NCBI GenBank assembly: GCA_009746045.1
Contig: RPFO01000154.1
Coordinates: forward strand, 407,187-471,186
Origin: Mesostigma viride
Taxonomy: Eukaryota; Streptophyta; Mesostigmatophyceae; Mesostigmatales; Mesostigmataceae
Reading direction: 5' to 3'
Length of the DNA: 64,000 bases
Position numbers and translations under genes: made by a program. Positions 44,504 through 57,725 of the stretch are shown here, piece after piece (the first letter of the stretch is position 1; each line of letters opens with the position of its first letter). The notes under the pieces were generated by a model. The model saw only the letters and a list, made by a program, of their open reading frames with translations. It did not search any database and was not told the DNA's origin.

Positions 44504-45329
44504 CTTTACTGTAGCACTTTCTAGAATTCTAATTCACAGAAACGGCGGGACTGTCCGCTAAAGCGCCCATAGAAAACCAACAAGCCACGGGCGAACAGCG
44601 GGCCTCAGTGTACACATGCCGCGCTTACTCTCCCAGCTTTGCTGGTAATCCTGGTCAGACGACGCGACATGGATCGGAAGTGACATAGCCATTATCATTG
44701 TAATTGTAATCCGGTTTGCATGGGCGCTGCAGCGTGCACGGTACACGTCGCCAGCATCCAAAAAAGCTATATAAGCCGAATCTCATCAATTCAGGTGCCC
44801 TTTAGGGACCTGTCAGGAGAGATCGAGCCGCAGATATGTACGCGAACATGCACGCACCCGCCTGGAATCTGGATTGCAGAATCCTGAAGCAGGACTTCAT
44901 TCGAGGCTTCACCCAGTACCCGCGGCTAGGTTCTGAAGTGACACGCGCCATCATAATAGCTACCGTAGGTAGGTATAGCTGTAGCCTGTATGTATCGTAT
45001 TGTAAACCGTGCCCTCGTCATGTGACCTTGTCACGGATTGCCTGATTGACCGCGATACGCCATCATGGAAGTCATGGCCTGCTGCTAGGAAACATGACTT
45101 CGTAAATTATTAGTTAGATATTCATTTCTGCTTGTTATCCATGCAAAAAAGTAATGGACAATTTCTGTAGTGCTGGCTGGCCGACATAGTGACTCGAGAA
45201 TGGCGCTTGCCGGCGTACAACCCGCCAGTATATGGCGTACATGGTAGTTGCTTTCTGCAGATGCTTGTCTGCTCTGCACAGTTCACAAAGTCCCTAGTCT
45301 CCTCGAGAAGATAACACATAGGGAAAAAA
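44504..45329. promoter_or_regulatory. shared upstream region of HslU and ALG9
   Basis: 826 bp between two divergent starts, so both promoters should lie here. A TATA-like CTATATAAG (about 44767, plus strand) precedes a short ATG frame at 44836 that I cannot assign. No other site recognised. Confidence 0.45.
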
Positions 45330-48300
45330 ATGATGGACTCGACATTGCGTTACCGTCGGGCAAGGCCGATGCAGGCAGTGCTTGAGGGAGATGAAGCATC
45401 AGAAATTGCAAAACGACAGGAAAAGCTTAGCCTTGCCACTGCACTGCTGCCACTCTTGGTGTTTCGCCTCTGCAGCGCTTGCTTTAACATTATCCATGAC
45501 TGCGACGAGACTTTTAATTACTGGGAGCCGCTGCATAACGTCCTGTATGGGCATGGTCTGCAGACGTGGGAATACAGGTATCCATCAACAGATATGGTCT
45601 ACTCACTACAACCTTACTTTTCTCGTTCTAGTTTCTAGCGAGAGGTAATTGGCTAAGCTACATTGGTTGTGAGATAAAATGAGTTTTGTTCGGAGTTGGT
45701 TGGTATTTTCTGCGAAACATCACATTCTTTTCATACCCACCTAAAACTTACGTGTTTTACCTTGTTGGTCACGTCGCCATTTTTGCGAGCCCTCTTGTGA
45801 GCCAACTGATAACTTGTAATCGTAGACGCAAAGTGTTTCGCAGTCTTCCTTTCTTTGTCGTTGGTGACTTTGCGTTACCTGGCGAGGCTGTGCAGTGCCT
45901 AGGGAGCCGGAAAAGGGTTGCTGCATGCAACATATCCCATATCTTGTTGCATGCCAACCAGTTCGACCGTAGCTCGCTAACGTCGCTGCCTCCTCTCCGT
46001 CAATGACATGTAGCGATTAAGCGATCTTATGATTGAAGTGAATTATAACTACTTTATTTTTATTGTTTCCTCACCAATAAAACGGAACTCCGATGCACTG
46101 AATGCTATGTACCTTACTGCCTGTGGCGGGCAACAGCGCGCAATACGCACTCCGGTCCTATTTATATCTCCTCCTGCACGCGCTGCCGGCGCTGCCCGCA
46201 TGGCTTCTCCTGGGCGGTCCGGGTGGAAAGGTGGGTCTTGCCTCATGCCATCACGTTTGAATGCCATCCACATGGCGAGCATGTCAGAGGGTGACGACTG
46301 ATCACCATAGCTCTGATTCTGAGCTGCGGTAATCAGTGGGCACGCTACCAGCGCACCTGGGGGAAAGCATGCGGCCGCGGGACAGTGTTATGCGCTTCAT
46401 AAGAGATTGGCTGCCGTTCCATGCATACATGTTTCACGAACGCCAATCGGAAAGAAGCCGTGCCACCCCATGCTCTGTCTATGCTCAGAGACCGGGCGTA
46501 TCCTATGCTTTTCAATACTAGTAACACATTAGTCAATCTGGGTCCTACGATATCATCCGAAATTATGTTTATGGCAAGTCATCAGCTACAACGTTTGGCC
46601 TACTTGAGGCCGTGATAGTGTTCTGAAGCGTCTGGGTTCCCGCATTGCCTGTCAGCCATTGGTCGCCGAGGACATGCCACGTCTCTTGCCGCCTATCAGC
46701 CACGGTTCGCTGAGGACATGTGCCGCCTGTTCCATGCACGCCCACCATGTCAACCTTCACGTTACCAACCTCGCTCCATTCCTGGTCCTTGCATAGGCCA
46801 CCATCGCCGACCTCGCCACAACCAACAATCTGTACCTCCTCCACAATCCGTCAGTCACTCCTGATCAGCTACTCTTGATCCTGCCACCATCACTTTCCGC
46901 AACACTCACTCATGGTTCAAGCCCGCACCACAACCAATCAGTCACACCCTCGCCACAAGCAACTACCTCACCCTCACCACGATTGATCACCCTCGCCCTC
47001 ACCGCGAGCATACCATTCGTGCCCTGGCCAGCTGGCGGCCTTCTACTCGGTGCGTCTCGCCCTCGCGGGGGCCAGCGCGCTCACGGAGGCGTTGCTCGTG
47101 CTGGCGGTCGCACGCGTGGGTGGCCGCAAGCTGGCGGTGACCACCCTGGCCATCCTGTGCTGCTCCTCGGGCATGGCCGTCGCGTCCACAGGTGAGCGGG
47201 GGGGGCTGTGTTTGCAAAGCTGACATGCTGGTTGTTTTATACTGCACCAACTTGATGGATTAAGATTAATTCTATCGCCAGCCCTCAATTTTCAGCCCTA
47301 AACAACGTCCCTAGTGATGTTCTCGTTGCTGTACTAGTGCAAACATAGGATGCTGTTTCTGCATTCTGCGGGCCTTCTATGTACAGCAGCTCGCTGGCAT
47401 GTATATCCACTGGGCCGGAACCTGCCAGAATGTCTGCTGTCCCGCTAGTTCAAAGCATATATTTCCCCAATCCGCAATACATGTTTCTCTATACTACTAA
47501 CTGCTCCATGGTCCCCCAACGGGGACACGAGACTAATTAATTAGTTAATTAATTAATTATTTATTTAATTAATTATACTACTGACACTGCTACTGTATAT
47601 AATAACATAATTCACTCAACAAGACTCGTTGGCACTAGGAACTTACAATACTTACAAATCTCCATGTGCTTCACCTGTATGCACCCGTTGCATGTCCCCC
47701 TATGCCGTGTGGGTCTCAGACCCTGCCATCTATCCTTGCGGGTTGGGGTTCAACCCCCGCCTTTCTGTCCCCATCGTGATTCTGTCCCCATTGTTTGTGC
47801 CCTCACATCCGCAATCTTGCGCTCGCATCCGCAACCGTGTGCACAATCCAGGCTTCCTGCCCTCCTCCTTCACCATGTACTTCATCACCCTGGCCGCCGC
47901 CTGCGTGCTGCGGCAGCGGTGCCGTGCTGCAGTACTCGCCGTGGTCCTTGGGGTGGTCCTCGGCTGGCCTTTTGCGGGGTTTTCGGCCATCGGCTACGGC
48001 TTGTACGCATTCACGTGGGCCCTTCGCGAGAGGAAGCTGGGATCGCTGGTCGCGGTGGGGGTGGCGATGCTGGTGGCGGTGACGGTGGGTGGTAGAGTAG
48101 AGTGGGGCATGCGGGTATGGGACCTGGGTAGTGTGGTGTGCCAGCGTCAGACCAGCGTAGTGTGGTGTGCCAGTATTATTAGAACAGGTTTTGGTGCGCA
48201 AGTGATACAGCAGTGGAGCGTGATGTGTTAGTAGGCATGAAAGTCGTGTTGGCAGACGTCTAGACGAAGAAGACATGCCGTGTAGCTGTAGTAGAGCACA

Positions 48301-51300
48301 CCGTTCCCAAGTGGATGCTGGGCGCACACACGCTACCCCAGTTGGGGCATGGTGAGCGCGCACACGGCGTAGCAAAGTTTGGGATCCAAACATGTGGGGA
48401 TGGGTCGCCTTATTCCGGCCTCAGCTTTTGGGGGGCACGTGACCCCCTCCCCAAGTGTTCCTTTTGAGGGGCCCGTGTTCCTGGAAATAACTGCACGGGG
48501 CACATCAGGAGACCTCCCCAAGGGCTGTACCGGTGCAACTACTTTACTCGTGCAACTACTGTACTGGCGCAACTACTATACTCGGGCAATCACTATACTC
48601 GTGCAGCTACTATACTGGTGTCGCTAAAATTGGTGTTACGGCTACTTTTTCAGGCAGTCCAAGGGATATTGCTCGGGCCCACACCGCGGTTGGGCCTCGT
48701 GTCGTTTCCGTATGACCTGGAATTGGCGAGTAGGAAACCAAAGGCTGGGAAGCTTTTGGTCGGAAAACTGAAACTTGGGAAGCCAGCGTCAGGAAGCTAG
48801 AAGGGGGTATTGTTTATTTGCCCATTTCGGCCCTGTAAGCAGCGTGTGACCATGCTGGGTGGCCAGCTGCGAGGTCTCCCGCGCCCACGGCATGTAACTG
48901 CAGCAACGAACATCATACCACTCATACCTTAACCGTTCCATTCAGTGTAGCTGGCCTCTGCCACCGTGGACCGTCTCTACTAGATAATAATTAACAAAAG
49001 CAGCCCCCCTTATCTCCTGTGTGCAGCTGGCCTCTGCTTCCGTGGACCGTCTCTACTATGGCCGGTGGGTGTCGTCTGTGCTCAACCTGGTCGTCTACAA
49101 CGTGGCGGGTGGCGGCGACAGCCACCTGTATGGTGTGGAGGGCGGCTCCTTCTACCTGCGCAACATGGCCAACAATTTCAACGTTGGGCTGGTGCTGGCG
49201 TGCGCCACCCCGGGGGTGAGTTGTGCTGGATTGGAAACCAGCCACTGTCATGAATGTATGTGCCTTAGTTAGGTGGGGCGCGCTTGCATGCGTGCTTAGC
49301 TCGGCTGTTGTAATGAGATGAATTCGTGTCATTACATAAGGACGTACTCCCCCTTTTGATCATGATATGGGAGGGAGGCGGAGCGAGGGAAAGGGAGGAG
49401 TGTGGGTGGTGTGTGTGTGTGGGGGGGGGGGGGGGGGCAGGCAAACAATCACACAGCAGCAAGGCAGATGTCTCGGAAAGTTTTTTAAGGCTTCTCTGTT
49501 TTGTGACGGTGGACAGGTTACTAATGTTATAGTAGTACAGTATGGAGTAGGGCTTTTTGCAACAATCACACAGCAGCAAGGCAGATGTCTCGGAAAGTTT
49601 TTTAAGGCTTCTCTGTTTTGTGACGGTGGACAGGATTACTAATGTTATAGTAGTACAGTATGGAGTAGGGCTTTTTGCATAAAGATGCTTTGTCTCACTG
49701 GTGTGTTTGTGGTGGTGGCAATAACCCTATAGGCTAAACAACATGTACCGCTTGAGCCACCGTTTTATCTACTTTATCATCAAACATAATGGCCCCTTAG
49801 CATAAATGTGCAGTTTTGTATCATCAGCATATTCCCTGGATGGCACTCTACACGCAACATCGTGTGCTTAGGCATTTTTTGTTTTGCAATTTGTTTTGCA
49901 TTTTTGTTTTGCATTTTTTTTGTGATGCCTGGGATCAGCTCCTTACCCTTGCACGGTTGCTGTGCTTGAAACCATGTGGGACAAATACACCACAACGTGC
50001 ATGCATGCCCCCCAGCTCCTTATCCTGGCACGGATACTGCAACCACACAAGCCAACGGTCGGCAAAGCTGGCAGGGCATCCGCACCTGCCCCCCCCAAGA
50101 TCTGCAAGGATAATGCACTGGGGCCCCTGGCCTGGGTGCTCTCGCCGGTGTACATCTGGGTGGGCTTCATGTCCACGGTTCCCCACAAGGAGGAGCGGTG
50201 AGCGCCCATCGTTATAGCACCTATAGAACAACACGATGGTTGTGCATGGGAGTGAGTGTCATGATACCGATGAGCGTTCATTGCCATTCTGCTACAGCAG
50301 GCAACGTCCCAACTACACTTTTGCTTGCCAGATCGTATATTATGATGTCAGTATTGTGTGTTTATGGTGCCCGGGGGCACGATGAACCTTTCCTCAACTA
50401 AAGCTGAAACATGGCTCACAAGTTGGCCTTCCTTAGTCGGCCTGCCCTATATGCCTTTAGCGTCCGGCGCTGACCTCTGTCGCTGGTGTACGACAGCTGG
50501 GCTGAATTGTGCACAGTTGAAATGCGAGGCAGCATTGAAATGCAAGGCAGAATGCCCGCGTACTGCTAGCCGAATCATGCACTTCTGGCACGTGCTACTA
50601 TTCCAGGTACCATTTTGCATACCCTGTAGTATCAAAACTGTCTCTTGAACACGGAGGTGGCAGCGCTTCACAGATCGACGTTCTGTATTTGATGCAGTGG
50701 TACTGGCTCATGATGTCCAGGTGCCCCTTTATTTCCTTGACTTGCCCCCTTGGCAGCTTCTTCTACGTGGTGCAACCCCTGATAAGCCTGACCCCTCCTT
50801 GGGGGTTGCTTTGCGAACCGCCGCAGTCCTTGCCTCCCCCATCCTTGGCAGCTCTCTCAATGTGAAATACCCGCTCATTTGCCTGTCCCCTTCCTTGCCA
50901 TGCCTCCCCCCCCCCCCAACAGCTTCCTCTTCGTGGTATACCCGCTCATTTGCTTGGCCGCCGCGACCAGCGTTGATGTACTGGAGAACTTGCTGCGTGC
51001 CGCCGTGCTGAAGCTGGTGGCGCCGCGCTCCCTGTGGGCCAGAACGGTACATAATCAATACTTATAACTGTCGAATCAGATTTTTTAAAATGATACATTG
51101 CACCCAGCGAGGCTGCTGGAATGGATGATGCGTTGCGTTGGTCATTTGTTGGTTGAAGTTAAGGGCTAAGATTTAAGCTGATTTATTCTGAGACATATCA
51201 TGTGATTGTAACTGGTATCTAAATTATTACGGGGTAGAATGGTACTGGATGTTACTGCCCAGCTGCATTAGTATGGCAGCAGTAGGCGAACCTGCTTACG

Positions 51301-54300
51301 TTTCTGGCCATGTTGCTGCCCAGCTCGACACGAAGCTGCATCTAGCAGGCGAGGAAATGCAAAAGAAAAAGGCAGCAAGCATTCCATGCATGCAGGCGTT
51401 CGCGCGTACATGTTCACGGTAAGTTTGTTGAATACAGGTGCAACACTGCAACTATAGTAAGTACTGTGTAGTTTAATTAATGAATTAATAGTAAGTACTG
51501 TGTAGTCTTTACCGTGCTTGACAGTAAAACACGGCAGTATGTTGTGGCTTTTTTGCTCCTATTTGTGTTTTTTTTACTTACAGACTTATTTTCTTACACA
51601 GATCGCCCATGTCCTCGAAACTGCTAAGTCGAAGCAACATTCCACTTAGCCCGAAAACCGCACCTTACTTTTCTTTTGGGGGCGGGATAGTGACTTACCA
51701 CTGCACCGGGCGCTGCACCTGGCGCTGCGCCGCTACCTTTGCGAGATTGAACGGTCTCGCTGCTCGCGCGTGATGCATTTCTAATTTCAAGTCCTGCATG
51801 CCTCCCATCTTTGACTGGGATTGTTCGCGCCGATCCTACGGCGGAGATTCCAGGATCTGGCGCGGCGTAGCCAATTCCAGTCATGACTGCTCACCGCCTT
51901 GTGTCATGTCTATAGCCTAAAGGTACTTCTTTCCTCCCGGTCAAGGTTAACTTACGCTACGGTTTTACAAGTACTCCACTTGTCTTCTCCTGGTTAGGGC
52001 TAACTTTGCTGAGTCTAGTCCAAGCCAAGTTTGCAAAGTCTCGTCTAAGTGCAAAGCATCTTTTTGCCCCTGTTGTGGATTTATGACGTGTATTATGACA
52101 ATGGTTCTGCGCCTGCATGGCAGACATTCTACCTGTCTACACCGGTTGATTGTGATGGGCAATCACCTACGAGCTTGCGGTATTTTATCTTGAGAAAAGG
52201 CCCTGGAGGGGGGAAATGTACCGCGACTTTTGAGGGTTGTCTCGATCCTGCGGTGATCAACACTGTTTGTTTAAAGTGAGAAAGTTGATTGTTAAAAGTG
52301 AGAAATGATAAATCTGGTGATCAACACTGTTTGTTTAAAAAGTGAGAAATGATAAATCTGGTGATCAACACTGTTTGTTTAAAGTGAGAAAATTGTTTAA
52401 AAGTGAGAAATGATAAATCTGGTGATCAACACTGTTTGTTTAAAAAGTGAGAAAGTTGTTTAAAAGTGAGAAATGATTAATCTGGTGATCAACACTGTTT
52501 GTTTAAAAAGTGAGAAAGTTGATTGTTTAAAAGTGAGAAATGATTAATCTGGTGATCAACACTGTTTGTTTAAAGTGAGAAAGTTGATTGTTTAAAAGTG
52601 AGAAATGATAAATCTGGTGATCAACACTGTTTGTTTAAAAAGTGAGAAATGATAAATCTGGTTATCAACACTGTTTGTTTAAAAGTGAGAAAATTGTTTA
52701 AAAGTGAGAAATGATAAATCTGGTGATCAACACTGTTTGTTTAAAAAGTGAGAAAGTTGTTTAAAAGTGAGAAATGATTAATCTGGTGATCAACACTGTT
52801 TGTTTAAAAATTGAGAAAGTTGTTTAAAAGTGAGAAATGATGAATCTGGTGATCAACACTGTTTGTTCAAAAGTGAGAAAGTTGTTTTAAAGTGAGAAAT
52901 GATGAATCTGGTGATCAACACTGTTTGTTTAAAAAGTGAGAAATGATAAATCTGGTTATCAACACTGTTTGTTTATAAGTGAGAAAGTTGTTTAAAAGTG
53001 AGAAATGATAAATCTGGTGATCAACACTGTTTGTTTAAAAAGTGAGAAATGATAAATCTGGTGATCAACACTGTATTCCAGGCTATGTGTCACATTGTTG
53101 CATTATGAGTCTCCTAAATAAGACACCTAGTTATTCTTAGACTGTATTTAACACAATACTTAATGTACGCCACTTCTATTCGTACCCTATCGTTGGAGCT
53201 GGCACTTAGGTAAAAAGTTATTCCTTGTGTGCCATCTCTGTAACCCACCCTCAGCTGCCCCGGCTGCTACGCGGTGGCTTCCTCATCACCTTTGCGCTGC
53301 TGAGTTTCTCGCGGAGTGCGGCCCTGGTCAAGCATTACGGCGCGCCCATGAGGCTGTATCTGCAGCTGCCGTCACAGGTGGAGGGCGAACGAGGTACGAT
53401 GGGTCAGGTAACACAGCCCCGTCCACGATCGAGTCGCTGCGAAATGTGGTGGAGTCTCGTACACATGACACATGGCACTGTGGCAGTGCCATGATACCGG
53501 CCTCTCACCATTGTGAGGCTGTGAAAACAATTTGCACTGCAGAGGCTGGAGTGGTTATGAAGGCTGTAGGGAGGGTACTTTCTGTGAAGGCGCTGTAGCG
53601 GAGTTGCCGAGTTGCATACGTGTGGCATCCAGGATGCCTGCATCCCTGCCCTTGTGCTAATGTACATGGGTCAAGCAAGGGGCGCTAGGTACTTTTTTAT
53701 TGGGTGTGGGGCTAAAATCTAGGCATCTCTCTGTAGCGTTAGCGATGTAAACCCTAGCGGCACTATAACCTTGAGGGAGGGCCGTGGGAAGCAGACGGCA
53801 GAGGCAGGTAGCACCGAGTCCCTGCGTCTGCCTCACCAGCCTTTCCCGTCCCTCGGTGAGCGTTGCAGTCTTGCCTTTTCCGCACCCATGCCCGCAACTG
53901 GGCGTGCATGAAACAACCCTTTGAGTAGTAGTGCATTTGGAACGATGGAGCCCAAACCCATTCAGAAGAGGATGTCGCCTACGCAAATAAAAATCATGGT
54001 GGCTCAAGCAAGTCTACTTGTCGTCCGTGTCTCCTCTCTGGGGTGGTGAAGGTGTTTCTCCTACCCCCAAATATGCTCCTTCTGCCCCCTGATAAGCTCC
54101 ACTTTCTATGTATGTACCGCTCCACTTTCTGCCACTGCCTGCTGCTGTGGTTGTATCTGCGGCGGAGCGCAGCGCTGGTGTGCGTGGGCGATGAGTGGTA
54201 CCGCTTCCCCTCCTCCTTCCTCCTCCCCTCGCACCGGTACCGGCTTGCCTTCGTGCGGGAGAGCTTTGCGGGTCTGCTCCCCTTCTACTTTGACGCCCAG

Positions 54301-55630
54301 GGGGGCGGGACCGCGGCCGCGCCATCATACTTCAACAACCAGAACCGTGCCGTGGACCAGCAGTGGGTACGTCGCTGGTCAACAACTTAACAGATGCCGA
54401 GTGGGTACGGGGTGCGGGGGACCAGCAGGGGGTACGTCGCTAGTCCACAATTCTTATAGCTGCTGACTGGGTACGTGATGCCGTGGACCATCAGTGGGTA
54501 CGTCGTTATTAAACACTGTGGATGGCTGGCAAGTGGGTGTGACCAGCGGTGGACCAGTGGTGGGTACGTTGCTAATGATATCACTCCGTGCAGCTGGCAA
54601 GTGGGTTTAAGTCACTGGCAGTTCCGTCCCGCCCCGTCCCGTCCCGTCCCGTCCTGTCCCGTTCAGTCCAGTCCAGTCCAGTCCAGTCCAGTCCAGTATC
54701 CCCATGCCGGTTAACTGACAGAGTTTTTTAGAGTGGAACCACTGGCTGGTCCTGCTTTAGAGTAGTTGGGGATAGTACTAGGGTACTCGACCCCTGCATA
54801 TTCGCTGGCAGTGGCAAGGGTCCCACAGACAACTGGCGATGCGTATACGGCTAATGAACACTTCTGCGTGGACTGTCTGTCACGGCATCATCTAACATCG
54901 TGGTGGCATTAGCCACTATCAGTAGCCAAATCAGGTGATGCCTTGTAGTGGCATGATCTTACACCACACATCCCAGTGGTAAGTGATGCCATTATCAGGA
55001 GTCTGACCTCCGTCTTTCAATATCATTTACGTGCAAACCTGTCCATGCCGCTGCCAGTGGGGCACCTTTAGGGCGACGCAGCGGAGGCTTTGGAGGCCAT
55101 GAAAGCCAACCTACACCTTCATGCCTGTATGTTTGCCATCCAGCTTGTGAGGCATTGGCAGAAGCATGTTTCAATTCCCAGCCAGGAAAAAATGGTCAAG
55201 CATTGATCCTGTCTTTCTCTCTAACTTGATGTCCTTGGACGTGAAACAATACCTTGTCCTTATCTATGTCCTTGGACGTGAAAACAATACTTTGTCCTTA
55301 TCTATGTCCTTGGACGTGAAAACAATACCTTGTCCTTATCTATGTCCTTGGACGTGAAAACAATACTTTGTCCAGGTAAATCCTGCTGAGTGCGACTTCT
55401 TTGTGGAGCTGAGACGTCCCAAGGGGAACCCTGGCTTGACAGGAAAGGACGCCAGCGCTAATTCCACCGCGGGTGCGCCTCGACCTGGCGAGGAAACTAG
55501 CTTCGCGGGCTCGCCTGCAACGGTAGGCTTCTTGCCCGCTGTCTTACCATGCTCTGGGCGCACATTTGTGCTTGTGTGGGTGTGTTTGGTATGCTCTTAC
55601 CTCCTCGCCTCCACAGTGATGCTCTGCTGA
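45330..55630 (+). CDS. ALG9: ALG9, alpha-1,2-mannosyltransferase of N-glycan assembly; C-terminus unresolved
   Basis: ER multi-pass GT22 enzyme that adds mannose from dolichol-P-mannose to the lipid-linked oligosaccharide. Exons: 45330-45577, 46137-46230, 47032-47191, 47852-48084, 49027-49215, 50016-50197, 50923-51046, 53255-53393, 54173-54366, 55376-. All join in phase with GT-AG introns. Family signatures: DCDETFNYWEP with the catalytic-loop acids (exon 1), QYALRSYLYLLLHA (2), GFLPSSFTMY (3-4), LGWPFAGF (4), RLYYGRWV and LVVYNV (5), PVYIWVGF and HKEER joined to FLFVVYPLICL (6-7), LLSFSRSAAL (8), VCVGDEWYRFPSSF (9), CDFFVEL (10). Exon 10 either splices at GTAGGC (55520) or reads to TGA at 55628-55630, giving 605 codons. 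In neither case did I find the usual last 60 or so residues. Exon 9's acceptor is the least certain. Confidence 0.88.
47505..47580 (+). mobile_element. 3' tail of a non-LTR element in ALG9 intron 3
   Basis: CCCCCAACGGGGACACGAG followed by a (TTAA)n run, matching the tail at 22515-22550. The 5' extent is unclear. Confidence 0.5.
48930..49026 (+). repeat. copy of the ALG9 exon 5 5' edge
   Basis: GTAGCTGGCCTCTGCCACCG then TGGACCGTCTCTACTA at 48945-48982 repeats the true acceptor and start at 49020-49060. Here the acceptor AG position reads TAG. Confidence 0.8.
49441..49676. repeat. 117-bp tandem duplication in ALG9 intron 5
   Basis: Two almost identical units starting CAATCACACAGCAGCAAGG at 49446 and 49563. 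Preceded by a G run. Confidence 0.9.
49930..50015 (+). repeat. copy of the ALG9 exon 6 5' edge
   Basis: CAGCTCCTTACCCTTGCACG (about 49937) repeats CAGCTCCTTATCCTGGCACG at the true start (50013). Confidence 0.8.
50745..50922 (+). repeat. two copies of the ALG9 exon 7 5' edge
   Basis: CAGCTTCTTCTACGTGGT (about 50754) and CAGCTCTCTCAATGTG plus TACCCGCTCATTTGCC (about 50849-50883) precede the true CAGCTTCCTCTTCGTGGTAT (50920). Confidence 0.85.
52262..53070. repeat. minisatellite in ALG9 intron 7
   Basis: About 13 higher-order units of GATAAATCTGGTGATCAACA plus CTGTTTGTTTAAA and AAGTGAGAAA variants. AT-rich, no exon similarity. Confidence 0.9.
54020..54130 (+). repeat. short repeats before ALG9 exon 9
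   Basis: CTCCACTTTCT occurs at 54107 and 54120, with related CCCCTGATAAG and CCCCAAATATG blocks, in the pyrimidine-rich run before exon 9. Confidence 0.45.
54367..54590 (+). repeat. copies of ALG9 exon 9 3' edge plus donor
   Basis: GTGGACCAGCAGTGG with donor GTACGT (true, 54367) recurs as GACCAGCAGGGGGTACGT (about 54420), GTGGACCATCAGTGGGTACG (about 54482) and GTGGACCAGTGGTGGGTACG (about 54551), plus two shorter versions near 54400 and 54466. Confidence 0.85.
54625..54700. repeat. pentanucleotide repeats CCCGT and CCAGT
   Basis: Two adjacent pentamer runs that differ by one base. Confidence 0.85.
55215..55375 (+). repeat. about four 37-bp repeats before ALG9 exon 10
   Basis: Unit TATGTCCTTGGACGTGAAAA plus CAATACTTTGTCCTTATC. 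The last unit passes into the acceptor TTTGTCCAG of exon 10. Confidence 0.8.
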
Positions 55631-56737
55631 GCTAGTTTGGTTTCGCATATAGGCTATTCGGTTCAGCCGTTGTATGGCTGTGCATGGTCGTTTGCTATTG
55701 CCATTCCTGGGCTGCCTCAGAGCGAACTGCAGTGCATCATCATTTACTTTGGGCTCATAGAAGCGTGCATGCAGCCATCTGCGTGGCGAATTTCGAGCAG
55801 AATCCACGGCTTTTCCTGTCCATTGCATGGTCAGTAGCTTAGCCATTTCTGACAGAGGCCATCTCTGGAGTATCGCTAAATACCCCACCTGCCAGGTGGT
55901 TTCCCCACCCACCACACCTAGCGAGAAAGTGTGCGATAGCTCATTCAAAAGGCCTCGTAAAAGGAATCTAGAAGCGCATGTACGACACAATACTGGACTA
56001 GTGGCTTGATCCGTATCTCCTAACTAGTGAGCTGTTCAAAAATAGCAAACATGCCCCAAAAGATACCTGCTAACACTTTTTTTCAGATTTTTTTGAACGA
56101 GCTTGTTGAGTCATTCCAAAAGAGGTTACCTACCCAAACCCAAGCTGAATAGAGGACGTTTTTATAGGGTGCCATACAAGTTTGGGGGGGGATTTCTGGC
56201 CCTAAAATCAGGAAGTTGAGCTAGCCACCTCTAAAGATTGGGCTAATTGCACGGGCTGACTCCAAACGAACAATGTTAGCGGGCTGCAAAAATTAGTTCT
56301 TCATACCAAGTTTTGTGCATTGGCCAGGGTTGGCAAGTTGCAAAACCATTAGAATTGTGGAATTTCACCCAGAACCTGTGCTAGCCACATCCAGAAGACT
56401 TGTTTTTGGTTTGGAGTACATTCCATTCGGAAGCAATTTATTAAACCCATTCATGCCAAAAAATCCCCCCAAAGGTCTTTGGGGATATGCATATGTGGCA
56501 ATAATGGACCCTTTGAGGGCCCCACTTTACCAAAACTAGCTAGCGCATGTATGCTCTGTTTGAAGGTCGTGGTTACGTTTCCGCTACCCATCGGCATATC
56601 TTTTGGTTGTGCTATTGCAAGCTTCGAACGGATTTGCCTAGATACCACAACTAGGTGTGCCAGGCCATTCAAGCCCTACTTGGCCTACTTTAATGACAAG
56701 TGAGAATAAACCAGTGTGATGCAGGTCACGGACATTC
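55631..56737. other. no gene seen
   Basis: Searched for the missing ALG9 end and other coding content; nothing supported. Some G/C-poor stretches and short repeats. Confidence 0.4.
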
Positions 56738-57725
56738 TTGGCCGCCGACCTCATGACAAGCAACTCAGCCAACCTGTAAAATAAAACCATGATGCTTTAT
56801 TAGGAAAGCAACCAAAGCATTTACATTTAATTTCAAAAGACACCGACAAGAATACAGTTGTTGTCTAGTCATATAATGTCGTACTTGTGCGTCACTGTCC
56901 GAATAAGGCTAAGCGGTTCTTGATAACCTAGCAGGCCTCGGGTGACGCCACACTACTCCGCATGGCTTACGGCTGGCAATGTCCTTAAGCGCCCCCTATC
57001 CAGTCCACCTATCCCGCTTGCCCCAGCTATGGCTCACTGGCCAACGACGACCGGGTTCCATCCCGAGTCTCGCCCACAATACACACATCATCTTGACACA
57101 ACCAAACAGTTATCACTTCTGTCAACCAATCTCATGACAATCAATCATTGCAATCACGATCGGGGGCTGCTCTGGATTGTTCCACCTGTAAACCCCATGA
57201 CGACAACACCAAGTTGTGAGGGAGAGTAACAAGCAAACAACGACCACCAAGGCCGCTGCCATGCTCCTAAATACCTCCAAAAATCCCGACATCCATGAGC
57301 TGTCGCATTTGCTAGCAAGCTGCCTGACGTGCAGTTAGACTGCCAGCAAAATGCTGAGCAAGTCCGTTAGACAGCCACGTGCGAGCTAACACACCGCACC
57401 GTACGATCTGCGTCTCTAGCTTTGTCAGATGGACTGAACATCATTCCGTCTGGACAGTACAAAAGATTCGCAACTGCCGAATGTCACGCACCGGAATATT
57501 GCGCAAGCCACCAAAGCTTTGCGCCCCAATGTCTTGCGCCTGAACTTAAGCCAGGTCGCCTGACTAAGACTGTCACTCTAGAAATTCAGGCCTTTCCGGC
57601 ACGGCGCTCCACACCGGCCCAAGGAAACAAAGCCTACTGCCTACTGAATCGGAACCAACCAAGCGTTGGTAGCGATTCCGAATACGGCAATCGCGTAACT
57701 TCTCGAGTGCACGGACGTAAATGAT
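56738..57725 (+). repeat. unidentified interspersed repeat, copy R1
   Basis: About 0.9-1.0 kb. Largely repeated at 59500-60392 (direct) and partly at 58094-58520 (inverted). Its first 60 bp recur inverted at 59365-59427. A 100-codon frame (57422-57724) has no ATG. Class unknown. Confidence 0.75.

Noticed and set aside
44836-45045. Small gene after the TATA-like motif upstream of ALG9
   Set aside because: No recognisable content or clear splice partner; left as unassigned.
45686-46006. A 106-codon frame in ALG9 intron 1
   Set aside because: Exon 2 at 46137-46230 joins exon 1 in phase and matches the family; this frame does not.
57422-57724. A conserved 100-codon gene present in R1 and R3
   Set aside because: No ATG start, and the whole repeat is conserved, so an open frame is not evidence of coding.
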